From Pseudomonadota bacterium (GTDB taxonomy: Bacteria; Pseudomonadota; Gammaproteobacteria; Burkholderiales; Casimicrobiaceae), in contig JAFEDD010000015.1 of assembly GCA_018241765.1 (NCBI GenBank), positions 1 through 64,000 on the forward strand: 64,000 nucleotides of DNA, read 5' to 3'. The notes under the pieces were generated by a model that was given only the letters and a program-made list of their open reading frames with translations, did no database searches and had not been told where the DNA came from. Shown here in pieces: positions 19,382 through 28,152 of the stretch. Numbering within the stretch: the first letter of the stretch is position 1; every line of letters begins with the position of its first letter. The position numbers and the translations under genes were made by a program.

Positions 19382-21040
19382 TCACAAACCCCAACCGCGC
19401 GACGGCACCTTGCGCTCGCCGCGCCGAACCTCATCGGTCACCTCGACGAAGCGCCCGTCACGCCAATCGAAGAACCGCGCACCGGAGAGGCTCGCCAGAT
19501 CGGCCGGCGGCAACCGGTAGCGATAGCGGATCGTGCTCCACGTCGAATCCGCCTTCGGTGATCCGTCCGGATTGATGATGGCCGGCATCGGCCACGCCGG
19601 CAGCGCCATGCCCTGCGGAAAGGCAAACAGCCACGGCGTACTCTCGGTCATCACAAAGCATCGCCACGCCCGATCCGGATGCTGCGCCCGCGCCTTCACC
19701 GCCACGTCGGAAAACATGCGGAAGTACGGGTGCCGCGATTGCGTCCCGAGGAAAACCAGCAGGCACGGCGAATCCGTCGCTGCGTCATCGGCAATCGCCG
19801 TCGCCGCCACCGCATAGGGGCGGACTTCGGTGTTCACCCACTGCGCCAATGACACCCCGAGCGGCCGCAACGCCACGGCACCGGCGAGCGCCACCGCCAC
19901 CATCGCCAACGACCCGGCCCGCACCCACCGCGCCCGCGCCAGCAGCAGCGCGACCAGCACGACGAACGCCACCCACGGCGCATAGTAAAAGCGCAGAAAC
20001 GCGACGGTACCGAACGCCGACCCATCGGCGAGCGGCGCGGCCAACTGCGCAAGCGGCGTCTGCACGAGCACCGCCGCCAGCATCACCATCGCCGCCGCGA
20101 GCACCGCCCCGCCGCTCGGCGACGCTCCGCCTGCTCCGCGCCGACCGCCACCCCATGCCGACACCACCACCAGCAGCGAGAGCGCCGCGAGCCAGAACCA
20201 CCCGAGCCCACCGCCGAGCGAGCGCGTCACCAACCCCGGCAGCAACTGCGTCATCACCGAAAGCCCGCGCGTGACCGCCACGAGCGGGTTGCCGATCACC
20301 ACGGCGTAGGCGTCCGCCAACACCCCATGCCGCCAAAGAAACGCCATCCCGACCGCCGCGCCGAGCACGGCGAACACCCGCCATCGTCGTGTCCACGGAT
20401 ACGAGCGCGCCGCCAGCACCGCCAGCGCCATCGCCGTAGCCACCGGATAGGCCATCTCCTTGCTCCAGCAAGCGGCCAGCGCCGCCACCGCCGCCCCGAG
20501 CAGCCACGCCGTCGGGCGAGCGCTCGCCAACGCGCGCAGCAGCAACCAGCCGAGCAACAGCAAAAACCCGGTCGCCAGCACATCGAACCGGTTCGACGGC
20601 CACATCGCCGGCGCCAGACCGAACGGCGCCAGCGCGACGAGCGCCGCCGCCGCCACCAGCGCCCACCCGCGCACGGCCAACGCGCGCAGCAGCGCCACCA
20701 GCAACAGCACATTGACGCCGTGCAGCACCAGGTTGATCAACGCATGCGGCAGGTAATCCAGTCCGAACGCACGCCAGGCCAGCCACCACGACACCACGCC
20801 CAGCGGCCGGAAGTAGTACGGCTCATAGAAATGGCTCTGCCAGAACGCCGCCCACGGCGCGTCGATCATCCTCGCCGTCGTGATGAAGACGTCATCATCG
20901 ACGACGAAATCGCCCCCCGTCACCGGCCAGAACACCCACGCCATCAACGCCAGCACGCCGCACAGCGCCAACACGATACCCGCCGGTGCAGCAGCTTTTT
21001 CGTGCATGCCCGTCTGCAACGGGCTTGGCGCTCGATTCAT
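19382..21040 (-). CDS. Polytopic membrane protein, GT-C glycosyltransferase-like
   Basis: A 541-552 aa inner-membrane protein with about ten hydrophobic helices and a soluble C-terminal tail of about 150 residues. After the first helix an acidic motif GGDFVVDDDVFITT is followed by EPYYFRPLGVVSWW. An acidic first loop with a downstream FRPL/YRPL motif is typical of GT-C glycosyltransferases of the PMT/TMTC kind that use lipid-linked sugars. No closer family is recognised. The start is uncertain: ATG 21040 (MNRAPSP) and ATG 21007 (MHEKAAAP) both lie inside the palindromic repeat at 20989-21110, which therefore supplies the 5' end of the gene. Confidence 0.7.
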   Translation of the reverse strand: MNRAPSPLQTGMHEKAAAPAGIVLALCGVLALMAWVFWPVTGGDFVVDDDVFITTARMIDAPWAAFWQSHFYEPYYFRPLGVVSWWLAWRAFGLDYLPHALINLVLHGVNVLLLVALLRALAVRGWALVAAAALVALAPFGLAPAMWPSNRFDVLATGFLLLLGWLLLRALASARPTAWLLGAAVAALAACWSKEMAYPVATAMALAVLAARSYPWTRRWRVFAVLGAAVGMAFLWRHGVLADAYAVVIGNPLVAVTRGLSVMTQLLPGLVTRSLGGGLGWFWLAALSLLVVVSAWGGGRRGAGGASPSGGAVLAAAMVMLAAVLVQTPLAQLAAPLADGSAFGTVAFLRFYYAPWVAFVVLVALLLARARWVRAGSLAMVAVALAGAVALRPLGVSLAQWVNTEVRPYAVAATAIADDAATDSPCLLVFLGTQSRHPYFRMFSDVAVKARAQHPDRAWRCFVMTESTPWLFAFPQGMALPAWPMPAIINPDGSPKADSTWSTIRYRYRLPPADLASLSGARFFDWRDGRFVEVTDEVRRGERKVPSRGWGL

Positions 21041-21110
21041 CGAGAAGTCGACTTTCCGCGAAAACGGGCCGGAAGCCCGTTATGAACGTCATTTGGCGAC
21101 AAAGCTGATG
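20989..21110. repeat. Full copy of the ~120-bp palindromic repeat
   Basis: Outer arms GCAGCTTTTT and ACAAAGCTGATG, inner arms GCAACGGGCTTGGCGC and GGAAGCCCGTTATGAACG, and centre AAGTCGACTTTCCGCG. It overlaps the start of the membrane-protein gene, so part of it is coding. Confidence 0.85.
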
Positions 21111-21211
21111 CTCCCACCAAGGCCGAAGCACCGCCCGCCATCGCCGCCATCCGAGCCTACCACGGCGCCCACCCGCGCAGCCTATCGCCAACGCGCCGCG
21201 CCGAGCGACGC

Positions 21212-23524
21212 TCAGTGGCGCTTCAGCGCGGCAAACGCGGCCGCCATCGCACCCTCCGGCGCGCGCTGCGCGCTGCGTGCCTGCGCCGGCGAGCGGGCGC
21301 GCTCCCCGCCCCCACGCGACGGCGCCGCCGCCTCCGCGCCGCGCGGACGCGCCTGCGCATCGAGCCGCATCGTCAGCGCGATGCGCTTGCGCGCCACGTC
21401 CACCTCGAGCACCTTGACGCGCACGATCTGCCCGGTCTTCACCACGTCCTTCGGGTCCTTCACGAAGCGGTTGGCCAACTGCGACACATGCACCAGGCCA
21501 TCCTGATGCGCGCCGACATCGACGAACGCGCCGAACGCCGCCACGTTGGTCACCGTCCCTTCGAGGATCATTCCCTCGCGCAGATCGCCGATGTCGTTGA
21601 CGCCCTCATTGAAGCGCGCCACCTGGAATTCCGGACGCGGATCGCGACCCGGCTTCTCCAATTCCGCCAGCACATCGCGCACCGTCATCTCGCCCACGCC
21701 CTCGGCCACCAGCGCCGCCACCGGCACCGCCTTCAGCGCCGCCGCGTTGCCCATGAGCTCGGCGAGCGGCCGCTTCGCCTGCTCGATGATCCGCTGCACC
21801 AGCGCGTAGCTCTCCGGATGCACGGCGCTCGCATCGAGCGGATTGTCGCCACGGATGCGCAGAAAGCCCGCGCACTGCTCGAAGGTCTTGGGGCCGATGC
21901 CCGACACCTTGCGAACCGCCTCGCGGTCGGCAAACGCGCCATGCTGCTCGCGATGCGCCACGAGATTGCGCGCGTTGGTTGCGCTCAAGCCAGCCACCCG
22001 CGTCAACAGCGGCGCCGACGCCAGATTCACATCGACGCCCACCGAGTTCACGCAATCCTCCACCACCGCATCGAGCTTCTTCGCGAGCAGCGCCTGATTG
22101 ACGTCGTGCTGATACTGCCCCACGCCGATCGACTTCGGGTCGATCTTCACCAGCTCCGCCAGCGGGTCCTGCAAGCGCCGCGCAATGCTCACCGCGCCGC
22201 GCAGGCTCACATCCAGATCGGGCAACTCCCGCGATGCATATTCGCTCGCCGAATACACCGACGCGCCCGCCTCGCTCACCACGACGCGCGTCACGCCGCC
22301 ACCTACCCGCCGGATCAGATCGGCCGCCAGCCGATCCGTCTCGCGGCTCGCCGTCCCGTTGCCGATCGCGATCAACTGCACGCCGTGCGCCGCGACGAGC
22401 CGCCCGAGCGTGTGCAGCGCCCCTTCCCAATCCTTGCGCGGCTCGTGCGGATACACCGTCGCCGTCGCCACCACCTTGCCCGTCGCATCCACCACCGCCA
22501 CCTTGACGCCGGTGCGAATGCCGGGGTCGAGCCCCATCACCACCTTGTTGCCGGCGGGCGCCGCCAGCAAGAGTTCGCGCACGTTGTCACCGAACACGCG
22601 AATCGCCACCTCCTCGGCGCCCTCGCGCAGGCGGGCGAACAGATCGCGCTCCAGCGCCGGCGCGAGCTTCACCTTCCACGTCCACCCCACCACGCGGCGC
22701 AACCAATCGTCCGCCGCCCGGCCCTGATGCGCCCACCCGACGTGCGCCGCCACCATTCCCTCGCAGACGCTCAGCGCACCCGGCACCGCCGCCTCGGCCA
22801 CCGGCTGCGCGAGCTTCACCGTCAGCACCTCGGCCAGCCAGCCGCGAAACACCGCCAGCGCCCGATGCGACGGCACGCGGCCGATCGGCTCGGCATAGTC
22901 GAAGTAATCGCGGAACTTGTCGCCCTCGCCCTCCTTGCCCTCCGCCACCTTGCTCTCGAACAGGGCGTTCGCCCACAACCACTCGCGCAACCGGCCCACC
23001 AGCACCGCATCCTCCGCCCACTGCTCGGCGAGGATGTCGCGCGCACCATCGAGACACGCCTGCGCATCGGCAAACCCGGCCTCGGCATCGATGAACTTCG
23101 CCGCCTCGGCGAGCGGCGTCAACGTCGGATCGGCGTGAAGTGCATCGGCCAGCGGCTGCAAACCCGCCTCGCGCGCGATCTGCGCCTTCGTGCGCCGCTT
23201 CGGTTTGTACGGCGCGTACAGATCCTCGATCTCCTGCTTCGTCAGCGCCCGATCCAGCGCCGCCGCGAGCGCATCCGTCAGCTTGCCCTGCTCGGCAATC
23301 GACGCGAGCACCGCCGCGCGCCGCTCATCCAGCTCGCGCAGATACGCCAGCCGCTCATCCAGCAAGCGCAACTGAACATCATCCAGCCCGCCGGTCGCCT
23401 CCTTCCGATAGCGCGCGACGAAGGGAACGGTCGCGCCGCCATCGAGCAGCGCCACGGCCGCCTCGGCCTGTTTCGGAGCAATGGCAACGTCGCGTGCAAG
23501 CCGCACGATCAGGGATTCAGGCAT
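21212..23524 (-). CDS. tex: Tex-family S1 RNA-binding protein
   Basis: A 770-aa Tex protein, a conserved nucleic-acid-binding factor of transcription or RNA metabolism. Domain order is the N-terminal helical region with RYRKEATGGLDDVQLR, a YqgF-like RNase H fold (VMGLDPGIRTGVKVAVVD), helix-hairpin-helix repeats (GLSATNARNLVAHRE, VSGIGPKTFEQCAGFLRI) and a C-terminal S1 domain (GMILEGTVTNVAAFGAFVDVG). A short basic tail rich in Arg/Ala follows. Full length with a start at 23524. It is transcribed alone. Confidence 0.96.
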   Translation of the reverse strand: MPESLIVRLARDVAIAPKQAEAAVALLDGGATVPFVARYRKEATGGLDDVQLRLLDERLAYLRELDERRAAVLASIAEQGKLTDALAAALDRALTKQEIEDLYAPYKPKRRTKAQIAREAGLQPLADALHADPTLTPLAEAAKFIDAEAGFADAQACLDGARDILAEQWAEDAVLVGRLREWLWANALFESKVAEGKEGEGDKFRDYFDYAEPIGRVPSHRALAVFRGWLAEVLTVKLAQPVAEAAVPGALSVCEGMVAAHVGWAHQGRAADDWLRRVVGWTWKVKLAPALERDLFARLREGAEEVAIRVFGDNVRELLLAAPAGNKVVMGLDPGIRTGVKVAVVDATGKVVATATVYPHEPRKDWEGALHTLGRLVAAHGVQLIAIGNGTASRETDRLAADLIRRVGGGVTRVVVSEAGASVYSASEYASRELPDLDVSLRGAVSIARRLQDPLAELVKIDPKSIGVGQYQHDVNQALLAKKLDAVVEDCVNSVGVDVNLASAPLLTRVAGLSATNARNLVAHREQHGAFADREAVRKVSGIGPKTFEQCAGFLRIRGDNPLDASAVHPESYALVQRIIEQAKRPLAELMGNAAALKAVPVAALVAEGVGEMTVRDVLAELEKPGRDPRPEFQVARFNEGVNDIGDLREGMILEGTVTNVAAFGAFVDVGAHQDGLVHVSQLANRFVKDPKDVVKTGQIVRVKVLEVDVARKRIALTMRLDAQARPRGAEAAAPSRGGGERARSPAQARSAQRAPEGAMAAAFAALKRH

Positions 23525-23583
23525 CGGAACATCGATCGGTCAAATTTTCGAAGCCGCGCAGTGTATACGCCGCGCATCCGCCG

Positions 23584-23671
23584 GTAGGCGCGGGCTTGAC
23601 CGCGCTTTGCAGCCTTCGACGCCGGGTCGCGATGATTCACCGCCCGCGAGCGACGTCAAGCCGTCGCCTAC
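23584..23671. repeat. Inverted pair related to the 94-bp tandem repeat
   Basis: GTAGGCGCGGGCTTGACC (arm 23584-23606) and AGCGACGTCAAGCCGTCG (arm 23649-23671) are about 42 bp apart. The same two arms, in the opposite order, form the core of the tandem array at 29243-29780. It lies in the 392-bp gene gap 23525-23916, which also holds a short permease-like remnant at 23735. Confidence 0.75.
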
Positions 23672-23734
23672 TTTTCGGGACGCTGGCCGCCGCGTGCAGC
23701 CCTCCATCCGCCTTTCCGTACCCAACCCGTCGCC

Positions 23735-23806
23735 TTGCTCCGATTCTTCCTGTCCCGCCTCGGTCTGCTCGTGCCCACGTTCATCGCCATGACGTTGGCG
23801 CCGTAG
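23735..23806 (+). pseudogene. Remnant of the 5' end of a DppB/OppB-type permease gene
   Basis: Read from TTG at 23735 it encodes LLRFFLSRLGLLVPTFIAM, then TLAP and a stop. This closely resembles the N-terminus of peptide ABC transporter permeases, which typically read L-R-F-F-L-x-R-L-G-L-L-x-P-T-F followed by a helix. After 23 codons the frame stops and nothing permease-like follows. It looks like a decayed fragment left by deletion. Confidence 0.45.
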
Positions 23807-23916
23807 GGCTCCAGCGCTCGGGGCCTTGCCTTGGGGCACCATTCGGTGCAGCATCGCGCTGCAAGCACTGCCCGCTTCATGGCCGGCCAACGAACGATTC
23901 GGAAGGGGAAAAAACC

Positions 23917-24555
23917 ATGCGCCGCATCTTCTCCCTCATCAGCACCGTCCTCGCCGTCGGCGCACTGCTCGCGGCGGCGCCAACCAGCGCCGCGCCGGGG
24001 GATTTGGACCTCACCTTCGGCGCCGGCACGGGCAAGGTGATGACGGCGATAGGCACGGGCCACGACCATGGCCGAGCCATCGCCCTGCAACCCGACGGCA
24101 AGATCGTCGTCGCCGGGTATTGCTGGAATGGCAGCAACTACGACTTCTGCCTCGCCCGCTATCACAGCAACGGTGCGCTCGACACCAGTTTCGGCTCGAA
24201 CGGCACGATCATCAGCCCCATCGGTTCACACGGCGACGAAGCCTATGCCATCGCCCTGCAACCCGATGGCAAGATCGTCGTCGCCGGGGCTTGCGACAAC
24301 GGCAGCAACAGCGACTTCTGCCTCGCCCGCTACGAGGGCGGGCCGTTCGGCTACCGAAACTGCACGATGGACATCGACGGCGACGGTGTCGTGCTCGCAA
24401 CGACTGATTCGCTGATCCACGCTCGCGTCGCCCTAGGCATGACCGGCAACGCCGTCACCAACGGCATCAGCTTCGCCGGCCACGCCGCCCGCCAGACCTG
24501 GCCCGACATCCGCAACTTTCTCGTCACTCAATGCGGCATGACGCTTGCGCCGTAA
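23917..24555 (+). CDS. Secreted delta-60 repeat protein with dockerin-like C-terminus
   Basis: A 212-aa exported protein. Residues 1-27 are a signal peptide (AVGALLAAAPTSAA). Two delta-60 (DUF5122) beta-propeller-type repeats follow, with LQPDGKIVVAGYCW and LQPDGKIVVAGACD, each followed by DFCLARY. Two repeats are too few for a full propeller, so the protein may be shortened. The C-terminal 65 residues hold a calcium-loop-like MDIDGDGVV, then TDSLIHARVALGMTGNAV and a final Cys. The same module ends the protease at 54271-55959. ATG 23917 has a purine-rich ribosome site (GGAAGGGG) upstream. Confidence 0.75.
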   Translation: MRRIFSLISTVLAVGALLAAAPTSAAPGDLDLTFGAGTGKVMTAIGTGHDHGRAIALQPDGKIVVAGYCWNGSNYDFCLARYHSNGALDTSFGSNGTIISPIGSHGDEAYAIALQPDGKIVVAGACDNGSNSDFCLARYEGGPFGYRNCTMDIDGDGVVLATTDSLIHARVALGMTGNAVTNGISFAGHAARQTWPDIRNFLVTQCGMTLAP

Positions 24556-24557
24556 CG

Positions 24558-25874
24558 TTACGGTTCGCGCCCAATCGGCTGGGCAGGCGGCGGAGTCGGG
24601 CTGGTTCCCGCGGTCGGCACGATGCGCACGACGCGCTGCGGGTAGGGCACGTCGATGCCGTTGGCCTTGAAGGCGCGCCATAGCGCGAGGTTGATTTCGC
24701 TGCGCACGTTGCCGATGCCGTTGGCGGGGTCGGCGAGCCAGAACGCGAGCGTGAGTTCGATGCCGTCGGCGGCGAACTCGGTCAATTGCACGCTCGGGCG
24801 CGGGTCGCGCAGCACGCGCGGCTGCGCGAGCGCGGCGTCGATCATCAGCGAGCGCGCGAGTTCGATGTCGCTTTCGTAGCCGACCTGCACCTTGGTGCTG
24901 AAGGCGACGCGTGGCGTCTCGAGCGTGAGGTTTTCGACGCGGTTGATGACGAACATTTCGTTCGGCACGACCGATTCGCGACCGTTTGGCGCGCGCACGA
25001 CGGTGTAGCGGGTGTGGATGTTGGTGATCTCGCCCTCGAAGCCGTCGATCTTGACGACGTCGCCGACGCGGAAGCTGCGCTCGAGCAGCATCGCAAAACC
25101 GCTGACGTAGTTGGCCGCAATCTTTTGCAGCCCGAGACCGAGGCCGACGCCGAGCGCGCCACCGAACACCGAGAGCACGGTGAGATCGATGCCAACGGCG
25201 GAGAGCGCGATGAGCAGCGCGAGCACGAAGAGCGTGGCGCGCAGCAGCCGCGTGAGCACGAGGCGCACGCTCATGTGGATCGTGGTGGCCATCAGCCTCG
25301 ATTCGAGCAGCGCCGACAACCACAGCGCTGCGAGCAGCGCGATGGCGACCAGCACGACGCCCTGCACGAGCGTCAGCAGCGAGACCTGCGCCTTGCCGAT
25401 CGGCAGCGTCAGCGCTTCGAGCTCGGCCTCGATTGCAGGCAACACGCCGGCGATGTGGGTGACGACGGCCATCCACACCAGCACACTGATGGCGTTGATG
25501 ACCGCGCGCGCCGACGGCGCCTGCGGGAACAGCCGCCGCAGCACATGCGCCACCGCGCGCACGGCGGCGAGCGAGGCGAACACCGGCACCGCCAGGCGCG
25601 GCAGCACGCCGCTGGCCGCGCCGTGTGCGGTCAGCCGAAACGCGGCGAGGAAGAGGCAGGTGAGCAGCGGAAAACTGACGCCATAGAAGAGGGCATAGCG
25701 CCACGCACCGACGGCGCCCGGCTCGCGCGCCGCAGGGTCACGGCGGCGCAACCATGCGGCGATGCCGGCCGCGATGGCCATGGTGACGGCGACGACGGCG
25801 ATGTGTTCGAGATCGCGGCCATCGAGTTCGCTGAATTCGTCGATCAGTTCTTCGAACGGGGATGGGGCAGCCAT
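24558..25874 (-). CDS. MscS-family mechanosensitive channel
   Basis: A 438-aa inner-membrane channel of the small-conductance mechanosensitive family, with extra N-terminal helices. The pore helix and start of the beta domain are clear: FGGALGVGLGLGLQKIAANY, SGFAMLLERSFRVGDVVKID, then VVPNEMFVINRVENLT. It should open under membrane tension to release solutes during hypo-osmotic shock. It ends two bases from the end of the convergent delta-60 gene. Confidence 0.93.
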   Translation of the reverse strand: MAAPSPFEELIDEFSELDGRDLEHIAVVAVTMAIAAGIAAWLRRRDPAAREPGAVGAWRYALFYGVSFPLLTCLFLAAFRLTAHGAASGVLPRLAVPVFASLAAVRAVAHVLRRLFPQAPSARAVINAISVLVWMAVVTHIAGVLPAIEAELEALTLPIGKAQVSLLTLVQGVVLVAIALLAALWLSALLESRLMATTIHMSVRLVLTRLLRATLFVLALLIALSAVGIDLTVLSVFGGALGVGLGLGLQKIAANYVSGFAMLLERSFRVGDVVKIDGFEGEITNIHTRYTVVRAPNGRESVVPNEMFVINRVENLTLETPRVAFSTKVQVGYESDIELARSLMIDAALAQPRVLRDPRPSVQLTEFAADGIELTLAFWLADPANGIGNVRSEINLALWRAFKANGIDVPYPQRVVRIVPTAGTSPTPPPAQPIGREP

Positions 25875-25935
25875 GCGCCGATTATGGCGTGAGCGGATGA
25901 CGCGCGGGCGTTCGGGCGCGTCCTACAATCCGCCC

Positions 25936-26886
25936 ATGCTTACGTTTGCCGATGTCGAGGCGGCGGCCGCCCGCCTGCGCGGGGTGGCGCACCGCACGCC
26001 GATCCTCCAGAGCCGCATGCTCGATGCCGAACTCGGCTGCGAGGTGTTCCTGAAGGCCGAGAACCTGCAACGCATGGGGGCCTTCAAGTTCCGTGGCGGC
26101 TACAACGCGATCAACGCGCTGACGAGCGCAGAGCGCGATCGCGGTGTGTTCGCGTTCTCCTCGGGCAACCATGCGCAGGCGGTGGCGCTGGCGGCGCGGC
26201 TGCACGGCTGCCGCGCGACGATCCTGATGCCCTCCGATGCGCCGGCGATGAAGCTCGCCGCGACGCGCGGCTACGGCGCCGAGGTCATCACCTACGACCG
26301 CTACCGCGACGATCGGTCGGCGCTCGCCGCGCGGCTGTGCGCCGAGCGCGGCGCCGTGCTGATTCCGCCCTATGATCATTACGACGTGATGGCCGGACAG
26401 GGCACCTGCGCGCTCGAGATCGTAGAGGACGTTCCATCGCTCGACGCGCTGATCGTCTGCGTCGGCGGCGGCGGCTTTCTTTCCGGTTGCACCGTCGCCG
26501 CACAGGCCGTGCAGCCGGGCATCAAGCTCTACGGCGCCGAGCCGGAAGCCGGCAACGACGTGCAGCAGTCGCTGCGCAGCGGCCACATCGTGCACATCGA
26601 CGTGCCGAAGACGATTTGCGACGGCCAGCAGACGCAGGCGGTCGGCGAGCGGCCGTGGGAAATCATCCGCGATCGCGTCACTGACATCCTGTGCGTCGAT
26701 GATGCGACGGTGGTCGCCGCGATGCGTCTCGCCTTCGAGCGGCTGAAGGTGGTGCTCGAACCCTCGGGCGCCTGCGCGCTGGCGACGCTGATGGCGCACC
26801 GCGAGCGCTTTCGCGGCCAGCGCGTCGCCGTCACGCTGTCGGGTGGCAACATCGACGTGGCGCGCTTCGCCTCGTTGCTTGCCTGA
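25936..26886 (+). CDS. Threonine/serine dehydratase-like PLP enzyme
   Basis: A 316-aa fold-type II PLP enzyme. The Schiff-base Lys is in GAFKFRGGYNA (about residue 54), the phosphate loop is CVGGGGFLSGC, and SSGNHAQAVALAARLHG is the substrate-binding motif. It lacks the C-terminal ACT regulatory domain of biosynthetic IlvA, so it resembles catabolic threonine/serine dehydratase or serine racemase. ATG 25936 is preceded by about 60 bp separating it from the divergent MscS gene. Confidence 0.9.
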   Translation: MLTFADVEAAAARLRGVAHRTPILQSRMLDAELGCEVFLKAENLQRMGAFKFRGGYNAINALTSAERDRGVFAFSSGNHAQAVALAARLHGCRATILMPSDAPAMKLAATRGYGAEVITYDRYRDDRSALAARLCAERGAVLIPPYDHYDVMAGQGTCALEIVEDVPSLDALIVCVGGGGFLSGCTVAAQAVQPGIKLYGAEPEAGNDVQQSLRSGHIVHIDVPKTICDGQQTQAVGERPWEIIRDRVTDILCVDDATVVAAMRLAFERLKVVLEPSGACALATLMAHRERFRGQRVAVTLSGGNIDVARFASLLA

Positions 26887-26916
26887 AACCGGATGCGAAC
26901 CGGGGAACTTTTGCCT

Positions 26917-27038
26917 GACAACTTTTTGCTGAAAGCCGCATCCATGACAGGCTTGGCGCCTGAAATCGCCAAAACTCGACTTTACGCGTTTTTGCGCGTG
27001 AAGCCTGTTGTGGACGTCATTTGCGACAAAAGTTGATC
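26917..27038. repeat. Full copy of the ~120-bp palindromic repeat
   Basis: Outer arms ACAACTTTTTGC and GCGACAAAAGTTGATC, inner arms ATGACAGGCTTGGCGC and GTGAAGCCTGTTGTGG, centre AAAACTCGACTTTACGCG. In this copy the arm is ACAGGCTT/AAGCCTGT where other copies have ACGGGCTT/AAGCCCGT, a paired change that keeps the stem. It lies between the dehydratase and arginase genes. Confidence 0.9.
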
Positions 27039-27076
27039 CCCTGCAACCCACGCTCCAACCGTCCGCGACACGCCTC

Positions 27077-28003
27077 ATGCCTGCACCCACCACATTGCGC
27101 CTGATCGGCGCCCCCACCGACATCGGCGCCGGCTCGCGCGGCGCCTCGATGGGCCCGGAGGCGCTGCGCGTCGCCGGTCTCGCCGCGGCGCTGACCGCGC
27201 GCGGCCTCATCGTGCACGACGACGGCAACCTGCCCGGCCCGCCCAACCCGTGGTTGCCGCCACTCGACGGTTATCGCCACCTGCCGGAAGTCCTCGCCTG
27301 GAACGCCGCCGTCCGCGACGCGGTGGCCGCCACACTGCGCGCGCACGAGTTTCCGCTGCTGCTCGGCGGCGATCACTGCCTCGCCATCGGCTCCATCGCC
27401 GCCGTCGCCGGCCATTGCCGACGTGAGGGACGCCGCCTGCGCGTGCTCTGGCTCGACGCTCACGCCGACTTCAACACCAGCACCATCACACCCTCGGGCA
27501 ACATCCACGGCATGCCGGTGGCCACGCTGTTCGGCTTCGGGCCGCCGGCGCTGGTCAAGCTCGCCGACCCGACACCCGCGCTGACCCGCCACGACATCGT
27601 GCAGATCGGCATCCGCAGCGTCGACGCCGAAGAAAAGCGCTTCGTCGACGCCCAGGGGCTCGACGTCTTCGACATGCGCTCGATCGACGAACTCGGCATG
27701 CGCGCCGTGATGGAGCGCGCGCTGCACGGCGTCGACGCCGACACCCACCTGCACGTGAGCTTCGACGTCGATTTTCTCGACCCCGAGATCGCCCCCGGTG
27801 TCGGCACCACCGTGCGCGGCGGGCCGACCTACCGCGAAGCGCAACTCTGCATGGAGATGATCGCCGACAGTGGCGCCCTCGCCTCGCTCGACGTGATGGA
27901 ACTGAACCCCGCGCTCGACGTGCGCAACCGCACGGCCGAAGTCGCCGTCGACCTGATCGAGAGCCTGTTCGGCAAATCGACGCTGATGCGCGGCACTCCC
28001 TGA
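27077..28003 (+). CDS. rocF: Arginase (ureohydrolase family)
   Basis: A 308-aa manganese ureohydrolase, most like arginase, which splits arginine into ornithine and urea. Metal-binding motifs are GGDHCLAIG, WLDAHADFNT and SFDVDFLDPEIAPG; the loop SGNIHGMPVA is also typical. The conserved tail VMELNPALDVRNRTAEVAVDL is present. ATG 27077 is chosen for the MPAPTTLRLIGAPTDIGAG start, typical of arginases. Agmatinase is a possible alternative. Confidence 0.92.
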   Translation: MPAPTTLRLIGAPTDIGAGSRGASMGPEALRVAGLAAALTARGLIVHDDGNLPGPPNPWLPPLDGYRHLPEVLAWNAAVRDAVAATLRAHEFPLLLGGDHCLAIGSIAAVAGHCRREGRRLRVLWLDAHADFNTSTITPSGNIHGMPVATLFGFGPPALVKLADPTPALTRHDIVQIGIRSVDAEEKRFVDAQGLDVFDMRSIDELGMRAVMERALHGVDADTHLHVSFDVDFLDPEIAPGVGTTVRGGPTYREAQLCMEMIADSGALASLDVMELNPALDVRNRTAEVAVDLIESLFGKSTLMRGTP

Positions 28004-28152
28004 CGGCGCGCGCCGGTAACGATCAGAGCATTCCTGACGCGGCACCCGCCGCGCCCCCCTTTCAACGAACGGCCGTTGCCCCTACACTGAATCCTTTGCG
28101 ACCGGGCGCCGCACACCCGTGCGGGGCTTTGGGGGTGTCGCGAGAGATTCCC

